Of a DNA stretch of 64,000 nt, positions 47,580 through 59,998 are shown in pieces. How positions within the stretch are numbered: the first letter of the stretch is position 1; each line of letters opens with the position of its first letter. The DNA lies in assembly GCA_003389325.1 (NCBI GenBank), contig QQVE01000065.1:124001-188000 (forward strand), given 5' to 3'. This stretch comes from Planctomycetota bacterium. Its GTDB lineage: Bacteria; Planctomycetota; Planctomycetia; Pirellulales; PALSA-1355. The notes beneath the pieces are model-generated. The model saw only the letters and a program-made list of their open reading frames with translations. It made no database searches and was not told the origin of the DNA. The translations under genes and the position numbers were made by a program.

Positions 47580-49364
47580 ATGCTTGCACGTTTTCGGTCG
47601 GTCGCGCTTGTCTGTGGAATTCTCGCCAGCGGGATGACCGTCGCCGCGCCTGCCGTGGCGGCCGAATCGCCCGTCGGCAACAAAACGCCCGAGTTCCGCC
47701 TGCAGGATCCCGACGGCAAGACCCACAGCCTGGCCGACCTGAAAGACGCCAAGCTGGTCGTGGTGCTGTTCATGGGCAACGAGTGTCCGCTCGCGCGGCT
47801 GTATGCTCCGCGGCTGAACAAGATGGTCGCCGAATACGCCGACCGCGGCGTCGCCTTCGTGGCCATCAACTCCAACGTGCAGGACACGCCCGAGGAGATC
47901 GCCGAATACGTCCGCGAGCACGCGATCACCTTCCCCGTGCTCAAAGATCCCGAAAACATCGTGGCCGACGCCTTCGAGGCGGTGCGCACGCCGGAGGTTT
48001 TTCTGCTCGACGCCTCGCGCGTCGTGCGCTACCACGGCCGCATCGACGGGCAATACGTGCCGGGGCTGCAAAAGACTTCGAACCCCCGGGCCGACCTGCG
48101 CGAGGCCATCGACGAGCTGCTAGCCGGGAAGGAAGTCAGCGAGCCGGAAGTCGAAGCCGTGGGCTGCTTCATCGGCCGCGTGCCCACGCCCACCGAAGGC
48201 AAAGTGACCTACTCGCGGCAGATCGCCCGCATCTTTCAAAATCGCTGCGTCGAATGTCACCGCGAGGGCGAGATCGGACCGTTCAATCTCACCAGCTACG
48301 ACGAAGCTGTCGGCTGGGGCGAAACGATTCGCGAGGTGGTCGATCAGGGGCGCATGCCGCCCTGGTTCGCCGATCCCAAGATCGGGCACTTCATCAACGA
48401 CGCCCGCTTGAGCGACGAGGAGAAACGGCAGATTTCCGCTTGGGTCGATGCCGGCTGCCCGGAAGGCGATCCGGCCGATCTGCCCGAGCCGCGGCAGTTC
48501 GTCGAGGGCTGGAACATTCCCGAGCCCGACCTGGTGCTCGACATGCGCGACGAGCCGTTTCACGTGCCGGCCGAAGGCGTGATCGACTACAAGCACTTCG
48601 TCGTCGACCCGGGCTTCACCGAAGACAGGTGGATGGTGGCCTGCGAGGCCCGGCCGGGCAATCGCCAGGTGGTGCACCACATCCTCGTGTTCCTGCAAAC
48701 TCCCGACGGGCAGAATGAGTTGCTGCGCGGATCGCTGCTGGCGGCCTACGCGCCCGGCTCGCCGCCGCGGCGGACCGATCCAGGCATGGCCAAGCACATT
48801 CCGGCCGGCTCGAAGATCGTGTTTCAGATGCACTACACGACCAACGGCAAGCCGCAGGACGACATGAGCACCCTGGGCTTGAAGTTCTGCGACGCCAGCG
48901 AAGTGAAGCAGAAAGTGGAAAGCGGTTTCGCGATCAACTTCGCGTTTGCCATTCCGCCCGGCAAGGCCGATCACACGATCACGGGCCGCCACCACTTCAA
49001 GGAGGATCGCCTGCTGCTGAGCCTCACCCCGCACATGCACATGCGCGGCAAGTCTTTCAAGTACACGGCCGAGTTTCCCGACGGCCGCCGCGAGGTGCTG
49101 CTGGACGTGCCGGAGTGGGACTTCAACTGGCAGATCGACTACATCCTGGCCGAGCCGATCCTGATGCCGGCCGGCTCGAAGCTCGACTGCGAAGCCCACT
49201 ACGACAACTCGCCCGAGAATCCCACGAACCCCGACCCGACCCGCTGGGTCCGCTTCGGCGAGCAAACGTGGGACGAGATGATGATCGGCTGGTTCACAGC
49301 GGCCACGCTGCCCAATGACGCCGAGCTCTCCCAAGCCAAGACCAGCGACACGACCGTCGAGTAA
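47580..49364 (+). CDS. Redoxin-cytochrome c-copper monooxygenase fusion
   Basis: A 594-residue exported protein. Signal peptide about 1-27. An AhpC/TSA-like thioredoxin domain (about 30-185) keeps only one Cys, NECPLARLY near 69, so it cannot form a CxxC disulfide. A heme motif CVECH lies near 223. The rest resembles the peptidylglycine/dopamine-type copper monooxygenase fold: HH in VVHHILVF and HYT in MHYTTNG, then HMHMRGK near 485 for the copper sites. Electron transfer from heme to copper would be the natural reading. AAGGAAAG precedes ATG 47580. Confidence 0.82.
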   Translation: MLARFRSVALVCGILASGMTVAAPAVAAESPVGNKTPEFRLQDPDGKTHSLADLKDAKLVVVLFMGNECPLARLYAPRLNKMVAEYADRGVAFVAINSNVQDTPEEIAEYVREHAITFPVLKDPENIVADAFEAVRTPEVFLLDASRVVRYHGRIDGQYVPGLQKTSNPRADLREAIDELLAGKEVSEPEVEAVGCFIGRVPTPTEGKVTYSRQIARIFQNRCVECHREGEIGPFNLTSYDEAVGWGETIREVVDQGRMPPWFADPKIGHFINDARLSDEEKRQISAWVDAGCPEGDPADLPEPRQFVEGWNIPEPDLVLDMRDEPFHVPAEGVIDYKHFVVDPGFTEDRWMVACEARPGNRQVVHHILVFLQTPDGQNELLRGSLLAAYAPGSPPRRTDPGMAKHIPAGSKIVFQMHYTTNGKPQDDMSTLGLKFCDASEVKQKVESGFAINFAFAIPPGKADHTITGRHHFKEDRLLLSLTPHMHMRGKSFKYTAEFPDGRREVLLDVPEWDFNWQIDYILAEPILMPAGSKLDCEAHYDNSPENPTNPDPTRWVRFGEQTWDEMMIGWFTAATLPNDAELSQAKTSDTTVE

Positions 49365-49390
49365 GCATCGCCCGTCGGCCATGCTCACCC

Positions 49391-49421
49391 GTTTAGCCCG
49401 GCCCCACCGGGGCCGGCGCGT
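49391..49421 (+). repeat. Family A repeat arm (single)
   Basis: A 31-base arm beginning GTTTAGCCCGG and matching the left arm at 1596-1626 in 26 of 31 positions. Its orientation opposes the arm at 50309-50337, so the two flank the gene at 49425-50249. Confidence 0.55.
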
Positions 49422-49424
49422 CGC

Positions 49425-50249
49425 CTATTCCCACTGCCAGGTGTCCAGCACCTGTTTCATGGCGTGCTTGATCTCGGGGCCCTTGGTGGCGGCCATGATC
49501 AAGTACACCTTGCCCTCGCGATAGACCACCACGGCGTAGCGCGGTCGCGAGAGATCGTCGGAGGGGGTTTGCACGCGGATGCCTTCAACACCGTCGAGCA
49601 TCAAGGGCGCGTCGAACACGTGGCCGTCGCGGCCGGCCATGGCTCGGGCCGTCTGCCGGGCCGTGGGCAGCGCCGGCTTGCCGACGTCGACTTTGATCAT
49701 GGCGTCGGCCTGTTGCCAGTTTGTGGCGCCGAGCAAAAGCATGGCCTTGGTCTCCGTGCGGTCGGGCTTCGCGCGTTTCCAGGCGGGCGGCAGCTCGAAG
49801 TCGAACGCGCCGAACGATTCGACCACCGGCCCCGAGCGCACCACGGGCGACGCGCTTGTCGAGTGCTTCGGCCAACTCGGCTTCCAGGCCCTCAGCGGCT
49901 CGGGATCGACGAAGATGTGCAGCGAGACGTTACAGACCATGCCGACAACCAGAGCGACAGCGCCGGCGAGGCTCGAGCGGTCGGTGGTGAAATAGAACAC
50001 CGCGGCGGCGATGAGCGGTAGCAGCAATCCGCCAAAAACCCGCCCACCGACGTAGCCTGCCCGAAAGTCGGGCGGGGCGCCGGCCGACTCGTGTAAGCCG
50101 TACAGCACGTGAAAGGCAATAAACGGAACGACCGGTATCAGCAGCAGAAACCAGGCTGCCGAGGGGCGCTGCGGCGGGTCGGCCCGGCGGAGATCGTCGA
50201 GCGTGGGCCAGCCTTGCTGATCGAATTGTGCGTCAAAGGGGGCCTGCAT
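49425..50249 (-). CDS. Hypothetical membrane protein (274 residues)
   Basis: I do not recognise a family. Two to three helices (FLLLIPVVPFIAFHVLYGL; GGLLLPLIAAAVFYF; LAGAVALVVGMVCNVSLHIF) are followed by a soluble domain of about 145 residues (FDFELPPAWKRAKPDRTE), ending with YREGKVYLIMAATKG, a strand-rich pattern seen in lipid- or ligand-binding stand-alone domains. It is bracketed by two oppositely oriented family A arms. ATG 50249 is preferred; the extended N-terminus is Pro-rich and unlikely. Confidence 0.6.
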   Translation of the reverse strand: MQAPFDAQFDQQGWPTLDDLRRADPPQRPSAAWFLLLIPVVPFIAFHVLYGLHESAGAPPDFRAGYVGGRVFGGLLLPLIAAAVFYFTTDRSSLAGAVALVVGMVCNVSLHIFVDPEPLRAWKPSWPKHSTSASPVVRSGPVVESFGAFDFELPPAWKRAKPDRTETKAMLLLGATNWQQADAMIKVDVGKPALPTARQTARAMAGRDGHVFDAPLMLDGVEGIRVQTPSDDLSRPRYAVVVYREGKVYLIMAATKGPEIKHAMKQVLDTWQWE

Positions 50250-50308
50250 ACTGAAGTGTAGTACGCAGAAAGGGACCGTGAGGGGGCCAGGCGAGGGGGG
50301 GCGCCGAA

Positions 50309-50337
50309 ACGCCGTCGCCGGCGGCCCCGGGCTAAAC
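50309..50337 (-). repeat. Family A repeat arm (single)
   Basis: The reverse complement begins GTTTAGCCCGG and closely matches the 1596-1626 arm. It faces the arm at 49391-49421, about 890 bases away. Confidence 0.6.
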
Positions 50338-50456
50338 TTGTCGGGGTGAAGTCGGTGTTTGCGGCCGAACCCATACACCGGCGGCATGTGTCCCTGGGGG
50401 CAGCGATTTGGGGCCCCGTCGCGCTGTGCCGGGCCCAATCGCGAGAGTGAATCCGT

Positions 50457-50485
50457 TTGTCGAACGGGGGCCAGGAAGGTATCCT
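50457..50485 (+). promoter_or_regulatory. Candidate sigma-70-type promoter for the acetolactate synthase gene
   Basis: TTGTCG (50457-50462) and TATCCT (50480-50485) are 17 bases apart, each 4 of 6 matches. It gives a leader of about 55 bases. No attenuator or leader peptide with branched-chain codons was found. Confidence 0.35.
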
Positions 50486-50548
50486 AATTTGTTTGGACCG
50501 AATGCCTTTCGCGGCCCCCTCCACCCGCATTTCCAGGAGTGAATTCCC

Positions 50549-52318
50549 GTGGCTACCTCGACCCCAGACCGCACTGGCCTCGCCCTGCAATCGGGCGCCG
50601 ATATCCTCATCGAGAGCCTGGTGCGGCACGGCGTCGACGTGATCTTCGCCTACCCAGGCGGAGCCAGCATGCCGCTGCACCAGTCGCTGACCGCTTACAA
50701 GGACCGCATTCGCACCGTCTTGCCGCGGCACGAGCAGGGCGGCGGCTTTGCGGCCCAGGGCTATGCCCGCACCACCGGCAAGCCCGGCGTGTGCATGGCC
50801 ACCAGCGGCCCCGGCGCGACGAACCTGGTCACCTGCATCGCCGACGCGAAGCTCGACAGCATTCCGCTGATCGCCATCACCGGCCAGGTCAAAACGGCCG
50901 TCATCGGCAGCGACGCCTTTCAGGAAACGCCGATCGTCGAAGTCTGCCGCGGCATTACGAAACACCACTACCTGATCACCGACGTCAACGACGTGGCCCG
51001 CATCGTCCGCGAGGCGTTTCACATTGCCACGACCGGACGCCCCGGGCCGGTGCTGCTCGACGTGCCCAAGGACGTGCAACTGGCGCAAATCGTTCCCGAC
51101 TACGAAGCGCCGATGAACCTGCCGGGCTACCACGTGGAGACGCATCGCGCCCCGGCCGAGCAGATCTCGCAAGTGGCCGCGGCCATCAAGCGCTCGAAGC
51201 GGCCGGTCATCTACGCCGGCGGCGGCGTCGTGATGGGTGATGCATCCGAACAGCTCCGCAAGCTAGTCGCCAAGACCAAGATTCCCGTCACCATGACGCT
51301 GATGGGACTGGGAGCCTACCCGGGCGCCGATCCGCTCTCGCTCGACATGCTGGGCATGCACGGCAGCGTGTACGCCAACTATGCGGTCGACGAGGCCGAC
51401 CTGCTGCTGGCTTTCGGCGTGCGGTTCGACGACCGCGTGACCGGCAAGGTGTCGGAGTTCGCCAAGCACGGCAAGATCGTGCATATCGACGTCGACCCCT
51501 CGGAACTGAACAAGAACAAGGAAGCCCACATTCCGATCGTCAGCGACATCAAGTACGCGCTGACGGAGCTCAACAAGATCGTCGAAGCGCCCGACGACCT
51601 GAGTCCCTGGCACGCGCAGATCGCCGACTGGAAGAAGGCCTATCCGCTCAAGTTCGGCAAGAACGAGGCCGCGATCTCGTCGCAGTACGCGATTCATCAG
51701 TTGTGGGAGCTGACCAAGGATCAGGACACGATCATCACCGTGGGCGTGGGCCAGCACCAGATGTGGGCCGCCCAGCACTACCGGCTGAAGGACCCGCGCA
51801 CCTGGTGCTCGAGCTCGGGGCTGGGCACGATGGGCTTCGGCCTGCCGGCGGCGATGGGCGCCAAGATCGCTCACCCCGAGAGCCTGGTGATCGACATCGA
51901 CGGCGACGGCAGCTTCCAGATGAACATCCAGGAGCTGGCCACCTGCCATTGCGAGAAGATTCCGGTCAAGGTGCTGCTGCTGAACAACCAGCACCTGGGC
52001 ATGGTCGTGCAGTGGGAAGACCGCTTTCACGCTGGCAACCGGGCCCACACCTACCTGGGTCCCATTGACAACCCCGAGGCCATCGGCCGGGGATGCGCCG
52101 ACAGCCCGGCCGACCGCTATCCCGACTTTGTCACCATCGCCAAGGGCTTTGGCGCGGGCGCCAGCTACGTGCGCGAGAAGTCGGACCTCAACGACGCCCT
52201 GAAAGAGATGATCAACTACCCGGGCCCCTACGTGCTCGACGTCGAGGTGCCCTACCAGGAGCACGTGCTGCCGATGATCCCCGCCGGCATGACGGTCAAG
52301 GAGCTCATTAAGGACTAG
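50549..52318 (+). CDS. ilvB: Acetolactate synthase catalytic subunit
   Basis: A 589-residue TPP-dependent enzyme that condenses pyruvate (or pyruvate and 2-oxobutyrate) in valine/isoleucine synthesis. TPP-activating Glu in PRHEQGGGFAAQGYART near 61; the TPP/Mg motif GDGSFQMNIQELATCH near 451; the AHAS-specific LLNNQHLGMVVQWEDRF follows. No regulatory ilvN gene is adjacent. The start is GTG 50549, 9 bases after AGGAG. It is a single-gene unit with a candidate promoter at 50457. Confidence 0.92.
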   Translation: MATSTPDRTGLALQSGADILIESLVRHGVDVIFAYPGGASMPLHQSLTAYKDRIRTVLPRHEQGGGFAAQGYARTTGKPGVCMATSGPGATNLVTCIADAKLDSIPLIAITGQVKTAVIGSDAFQETPIVEVCRGITKHHYLITDVNDVARIVREAFHIATTGRPGPVLLDVPKDVQLAQIVPDYEAPMNLPGYHVETHRAPAEQISQVAAAIKRSKRPVIYAGGGVVMGDASEQLRKLVAKTKIPVTMTLMGLGAYPGADPLSLDMLGMHGSVYANYAVDEADLLLAFGVRFDDRVTGKVSEFAKHGKIVHIDVDPSELNKNKEAHIPIVSDIKYALTELNKIVEAPDDLSPWHAQIADWKKAYPLKFGKNEAAISSQYAIHQLWELTKDQDTIITVGVGQHQMWAAQHYRLKDPRTWCSSSGLGTMGFGLPAAMGAKIAHPESLVIDIDGDGSFQMNIQELATCHCEKIPVKVLLLNNQHLGMVVQWEDRFHAGNRAHTYLGPIDNPEAIGRGCADSPADRYPDFVTIAKGFGAGASYVREKSDLNDALKEMINYPGPYVLDVEVPYQEHVLPMIPAGMTVKELIKD

Positions 52319-52648
52319 GGACGCTCCTTTGCCGGCGCCATGCACGCGAAGTGCGTGACCGTGCGCGACTTCTCCCGCCTTCCGCGCTGCGCTTGCATCT
52401 TCGCTCGCGCAATCGGCACAACCGGACCTCGCAGAGGCGACTTTCGTCCGGTCGGCCCTTCAGCTTGGGCGTCTCGGCGGCCGATGTAAAGTTTGCCGCT
52501 CATGGAGGAGTTTGAGGGTTGGGCAATCGGCGGAAACGTCGCGGCTTGCCAGTCGCGCGAGATTGATCCGGCAGCAACCTCCTCGCCCAGGCTGAATCGC
52601 GGTCAGGGAAACGACTTGCCGAGAACGAAGCATCATCCCTGACGTGTT
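52319..52648. other. Intergenic region, no gene seen
   Basis: A 46-codon frame from ATG 52502 ends at TGA 52640, in the frame of the next gene, but lacks a ribosome site or recognisable features. CACGC and GCGTG pair around a GAAGT loop early in the region, without a T-tract. Otherwise nothing distinct. Confidence 0.5.
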
Positions 52649-54229
52649 GTGAATAAACAAATCCCCAATTATCTGCGGCTGGTGACCGATACCAGCATGC
52701 AGCCTGCCAAGACCGACAACGAAGATCTGGCGGCGCTATCGCGCCTTTGCCGCGCGTTCTCCGAGGCGACCCAATGGCGCTTGGAGTATGCTGACGGCGC
52801 CGCCCCTCGCGAGCTTACGAACCTGATGTGGTCCGCCCCGGTCAACCCGGGCGTCGGAGCCTCTCCCGGACACGTCAGGCTTCTTTTGCCCGAGGGTTCG
52901 ACCAGCCGGCCGCGCGTGCCGCGGGAGCAGGCCGAGCTGCTGGCCGACGCCATCGGCCAGATGTGGGGAGAGCTGCTCACGACGCGCCACTCGCTGTGGC
53001 AGCGCGAAGCCGAGTTGGCCACCGGGGTTCCGGTGATCGTGCGCGAAGACGACGAGCGCGCCCCGTCGCTGGGCCAGCGGCTCGAGAGCGTGCTGCGCGG
53101 CGGGGCCGAAGCGATCGGCTGCCAGGCCGCGGCGCTCTACCTGCTCGATTCGGCCACCACCGAGCTCAAGCTGCGCGCCAGTTGGGGACTGCCCCGCAAG
53201 CGCTTGACCGAGCCGGCCCGACCGCTGCCGCCGGCGCTGGCGGATCTAGAAGCCCTGTTGGGCCACGCCGTCGTGCTGGTCGAACCCTCGCTGTTCGACT
53301 ACTGGAAAGTGCCCGAGCCGGGCTATCGTTCGTGCGTGTGCGTGCCGATCTCCACGCCCTCGATGCCGCTGGGAACGCTGTGGGCGTACTGCGATCGGGT
53401 GCGCGAGTTCACCGACGCCGAAACCAACATGCTCGAGGTCGTTGCCGGCCGACTGGCAGCGGACCTGGAGCGCGAGCTGCTCGTCGACGAAGCGGTGACG
53501 GCCCGCGACCAGTCGCACCAGATCGCCGCGGCGCAGCGGCTGCAGCTCGAACAACAGCCGCGCGTGGCGCCGCTGGTCGAAGGCTGGCGCGTGGCTGCCC
53601 GTACCATGCACAGCGGACCGCTCGGCGGCACGTTCTACGATTGGTTCGCGCTCGACGACGGCAGTCTGTCGCTGGTGGCCGGCGACGTCTGCCAGCGGGG
53701 CATCGAAGGGGCCATGACCGCCAGCCTGCTCCGCGGTGCCGTGCGCGCCTCCGGCACCAGGCGCGCCGCGGCCCACGAGCTGCTCGAGCAGGCCGGCTCG
53801 GTGCTGTGGACCGGATCGGCCGGCAACAGCACCGCCGGCATGCTGCATGCCGTCGTGGAACAGCACGGCGAAGCGATCGAGTTCTGCGCCGCGGGGCCCA
53901 TGCGCGTCGTGTCGATTCGCGGCGGCGAGTTTGCCACGCTCGAAGCTGCTTCCACGCCGCTGGGCACCGACGAGCAAGTCGCGCTCGGCACCCGGCACCT
54001 GCCGGCCGCGCCGGGCGAGCTCATGCTGGTCTACGGCACGACCTTTGCGCACGATGCCGACGAGGACACCCTGGCGGCGCTCGACCAGCGGCTGGCGATC
54101 GCGCTCGAGCCGCGCCGCACGCAGACGGCCGAAGAGCTCATCGACGTGGCGGCCGAGATCCTGCAAAACTACTTCACCACCGAAGCCGCCGATCGGGTCG
54201 TGGTGCTCTGTCAACGGCGTCCTCAGTAA
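52649..54229 (+). CDS. GAF-SpoIIE/PP2C-like protein with degraded phosphatase motifs
   Basis: A 526-residue cytosolic protein. A GAF-type sensor domain covers about 140-280 (GCQAAALYLLDSATTELKLR; CVCVPISTPSMPLGTLWAY). A linker helix precedes a SpoIIE/RsbU-like PP2C domain (about 310-526): GGTFYDWFALDDGSLSLVAG then DVCQRGIEGAM. Several acidic metal-binding positions appear lost: GGD has become GGT, the TDG segment is replaced in LMLVYGTTFAHD, and DDxT by ADRV. It may therefore be a regulatory pseudo-phosphatase. The GTG start at 52649 has no strong ribosome site; ATG 52697 is possible. It converges on the CsrA-receiver gene, leaving 13 bases between stops. Confidence 0.75.
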   Translation: MNKQIPNYLRLVTDTSMQPAKTDNEDLAALSRLCRAFSEATQWRLEYADGAAPRELTNLMWSAPVNPGVGASPGHVRLLLPEGSTSRPRVPREQAELLADAIGQMWGELLTTRHSLWQREAELATGVPVIVREDDERAPSLGQRLESVLRGGAEAIGCQAAALYLLDSATTELKLRASWGLPRKRLTEPARPLPPALADLEALLGHAVVLVEPSLFDYWKVPEPGYRSCVCVPISTPSMPLGTLWAYCDRVREFTDAETNMLEVVAGRLAADLERELLVDEAVTARDQSHQIAAAQRLQLEQQPRVAPLVEGWRVAARTMHSGPLGGTFYDWFALDDGSLSLVAGDVCQRGIEGAMTASLLRGAVRASGTRRAAAHELLEQAGSVLWTGSAGNSTAGMLHAVVEQHGEAIEFCAAGPMRVVSIRGGEFATLEAASTPLGTDEQVALGTRHLPAAPGELMLVYGTTFAHDADEDTLAALDQRLAIALEPRRTQTAEELIDVAAEILQNYFTTEAADRVVVLCQRRPQ

Positions 54230-54242
54230 GGGGGCGCTTTCC

Positions 54243-55016
54243 TCAGGCGGCCGTGGGTTCCATCTCGCCGATGGTCACGGCCATGGCGTCGACCAGCGAG
54301 CGGGGATTCAGCGGCTTCATGAACCAGCCGTTGAGTCCATCCTGAGCCGGATTGACGTGGTTCTCTTCGGGTGTCGAACCGCTGATGGCGAAGATCTTCA
54401 CACCATCGTAGGCGGGATTCTCGCGAATGCGGCGAATCGTGGAGGGGCCGTCGCAGCGGGGCATCCGCATGTCGATTAGCACGACCGAAGGTTTCTCGTG
54501 GTTTTCGAGATACTCCATCGCCTCGAGCCCGTCGCCCGCGGTGGCCACCTGGTAGCCGTGCAGCCGCAGGAAGCCGGCCAGCATCTCGCGCTCGTTGGCC
54601 TCGTCTTCGACCAATAGCGCCGTCGACTCGGGTTGCTTCTCGGCCGAGACGCCTTCGCGCGACAAGACCTGGTTGGTGCACACGCGTTCCAGATGCGTGA
54701 CCAGCTTTTGGAACGTGGCTTCCGCGTCCTTGGAGTAGCCGGCGTCCATCTCCTGCTTGAACAGATGCAGCGAGATGCTTAACGCGTTGAGTTCGTTGCG
54801 GAGTTCGTGCCGCAGGTTTTGCGGCAGGCGAATCACGTGCTCGCGAGGCTTTTCGTCGGGTCCGGCATCCTCGAGCTCGTCGCGGATGATCCGCACTTCC
54901 ATCGGCGCGTCCACGCCGAGCCGCACCGTCGAACCCTTCACGCGGAGAATCTGGACGGTGATGCCCAGACTCGGAAACGAAACCTTTTGATCTTGCTTAC
55001 GACTGAGAACGAGCAT
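54243..55016 (-). CDS. CsrA-helical hairpin-receiver fusion protein
   Basis: A 257-residue fusion. Residues 1-50 are a CsrA/RsmA RNA-binding domain: MLVLSRKQ opening, GVDAP at 34-38, and Arg45 aligned with the RNA-contacting Arg44 of E. coli CsrA. Residues 64-118 form two helices resembling a kinase DHp hairpin (LRHELRNELNALSISLHLFK), with His70 at the H-box position but the usual Pro replaced by Glu. Residues 132-252 are a receiver: Glu137/Asp138, phospho-acceptor Asp182 (LIDMRMP), Ser212 and Lys234. Phosphorylation would plausibly control RNA binding. AAGGAGG lies close to ATG 55016 and overlaps a near-consensus CsrA site. A small paralogue of the hairpin lies upstream. Confidence 0.9.
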   Translation of the reverse strand: MLVLSRKQDQKVSFPSLGITVQILRVKGSTVRLGVDAPMEVRIIRDELEDAGPDEKPREHVIRLPQNLRHELRNELNALSISLHLFKQEMDAGYSKDAEATFQKLVTHLERVCTNQVLSREGVSAEKQPESTALLVEDEANEREMLAGFLRLHGYQVATAGDGLEAMEYLENHEKPSVVLIDMRMPRCDGPSTIRRIRENPAYDGVKIFAISGSTPEENHVNPAQDGLNGWFMKPLNPRSLVDAMAVTIGEMEPTAA

Positions 55017-55026
55017 GGATTCGATT

Positions 55027-55038
55027 ACCTCCTTGTAG
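55027..55038 (-). promoter_or_regulatory. Candidate CsrA-binding site overlapping the Shine-Dalgarno
   Basis: The minus strand reads CTACAAGGAGGT, matching the CsrA consensus RUACARGGAUGU at 10 of 12 positions and containing the AAGGAGG ribosome site of the CsrA fusion gene. CsrA bound here would block ribosomes. Confidence 0.6.
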
Positions 55039-55056
55039 AGACAACCGACGTGTCGT

Positions 55057-55071
55057 TCTCCTTCCTGGAGA
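55057..55071 (-). promoter_or_regulatory. GGA-loop hairpin in the CsrA-fusion leader
   Basis: On the minus strand TCTCC-AGGAA-GGAGA forms a perfect five-pair stem with GGA in the loop, the form preferred by CsrA. It lies about 33 bases upstream of the site at 55027-55038. Confidence 0.55.
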
Positions 55072-55094
55072 GACTTACTAGATGTAATGCGTCA

Positions 55095-55109
55095 CGAGCG
55101 TCCTGCTCG
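55095..55109 (-). promoter_or_regulatory. Second GGA-loop hairpin in the leader
   Basis: On the minus strand CGAGC-AGGAC-GCTCG forms a perfect five-pair stem with GGA in the loop. Spacing to the hairpin at 55057-55071 is about 38 bases, within reach of a CsrA dimer. Confidence 0.5.
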
Positions 55110-55251
55110 CGCCTGACTCAATGGGTCAGGAGGGGTCGGTCATCCAATCCTTCTTGCGGCTACGGAATGCGTCGGCAATTGCGCATCTGATCCGCGATCG
55201 CCCGCGGCGTCAACACCACTTTTCAGGTCGCATCCCGAACGGTCAGGGATG

Positions 55252-55491
55252 CTATCGCGGCAGAGGGGATCGCGTCGTTGCTAGCACGGCATCGTTAGAG
55301 AGCCGTCGCAGGCAATGCTCGATCGCGGCGTACGTCAGATCGGCACCGCTGTAGTCACCCGATAGCATCTCCTGGCGAAGTAGGTCGAGTCCGATCTGAA
55401 CCGAGTGAAGCTCGTCGCGAATGCGCAACTGATCGTCCAAGGGCAGAAGGTCTTGCGCTTGGGGGCGCGACAATTCGTGGGGGTGACTCAC
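55252..55491 (-). CDS. Small protein homologous to the CsrA-fusion helical hairpin
   Basis: A 79-residue protein from GTG 55491 (GGAGG 9 bases upstream; ATG 55506 would add five residues). Its core aligns without gaps to residues 72-118 of the CsrA fusion: RDELHSVQIGLDLLRQEM against RNELNALSISLHLFKQEM, and then LTYAAIEHCLRRL against ATFQKLVTHLERV and AVL against QVL. The H-box His of the fusion is not conserved. It carries no CsrA or receiver domain. Same strand and 235 bases upstream of the fusion. A helix-hairpin partner that heterodimerises with the fusion is a natural guess. Confidence 0.7.
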   Translation of the reverse strand: MSHPHELSRPQAQDLLPLDDQLRIRDELHSVQIGLDLLRQEMLSGDYSGADLTYAAIEHCLRRLSNDAVLATTRSPLPR

Positions 55492-55688
55492 GCCGTGTCC
55501 CTCCATGGACCGTCGGAAAGGTAAGCAGCTTCAAGCTGTCATGCCGGCGATGGAACCTGTCCGGCAAAGCGACAAATGTTACGAATTCCCTTGGATGCGT
55601 CAAGCACGGATTGGTCGAATCCCGCTCCACGTGCAAGCACGCCGTTCCGAGGTAGATGCGCAGCGCAACTGGCTCGCCAGCAAGCCGA

Positions 55689-59738
<4,050 letters not shown>

Positions 59739-59998
59739 ACTCCCTTCACTAGAAGTGACCCCAGCGGGAAAGTCTGCGCCTCTTTCTCGCCGCGTTTCGG
59801 CATATTTTCCGGCGCACCAGCGCAGCAGGCAAGCGGTCGCGTCCCCAAAGGCAAACGACGTGCCGGGTGTCGCAAGTGCGATATCCAGTCGCACCTTTCG
59901 CGCGTCGGTCGTATGACACTTGGTCGAGTGCAAGCCGCGCTGAGCGAGCGTCGACCAGGACCGCCACGCCCTGGGCTTGTTCACCAGGTTTGCCCCGC

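Noticed and set aside
52502..52642. A 46-codon frame upstream of the GAF-SpoIIE gene
   Set aside because: No ribosome site, no domain, and it lies in the same frame as the next gene, as expected by chance.
55095..55135. CCTGAC/GTCAGG pairing as a terminator in the CsrA-fusion leader
   Set aside because: It is short and has no T-tract; the nearby GGA-loop hairpins explain the structure better.
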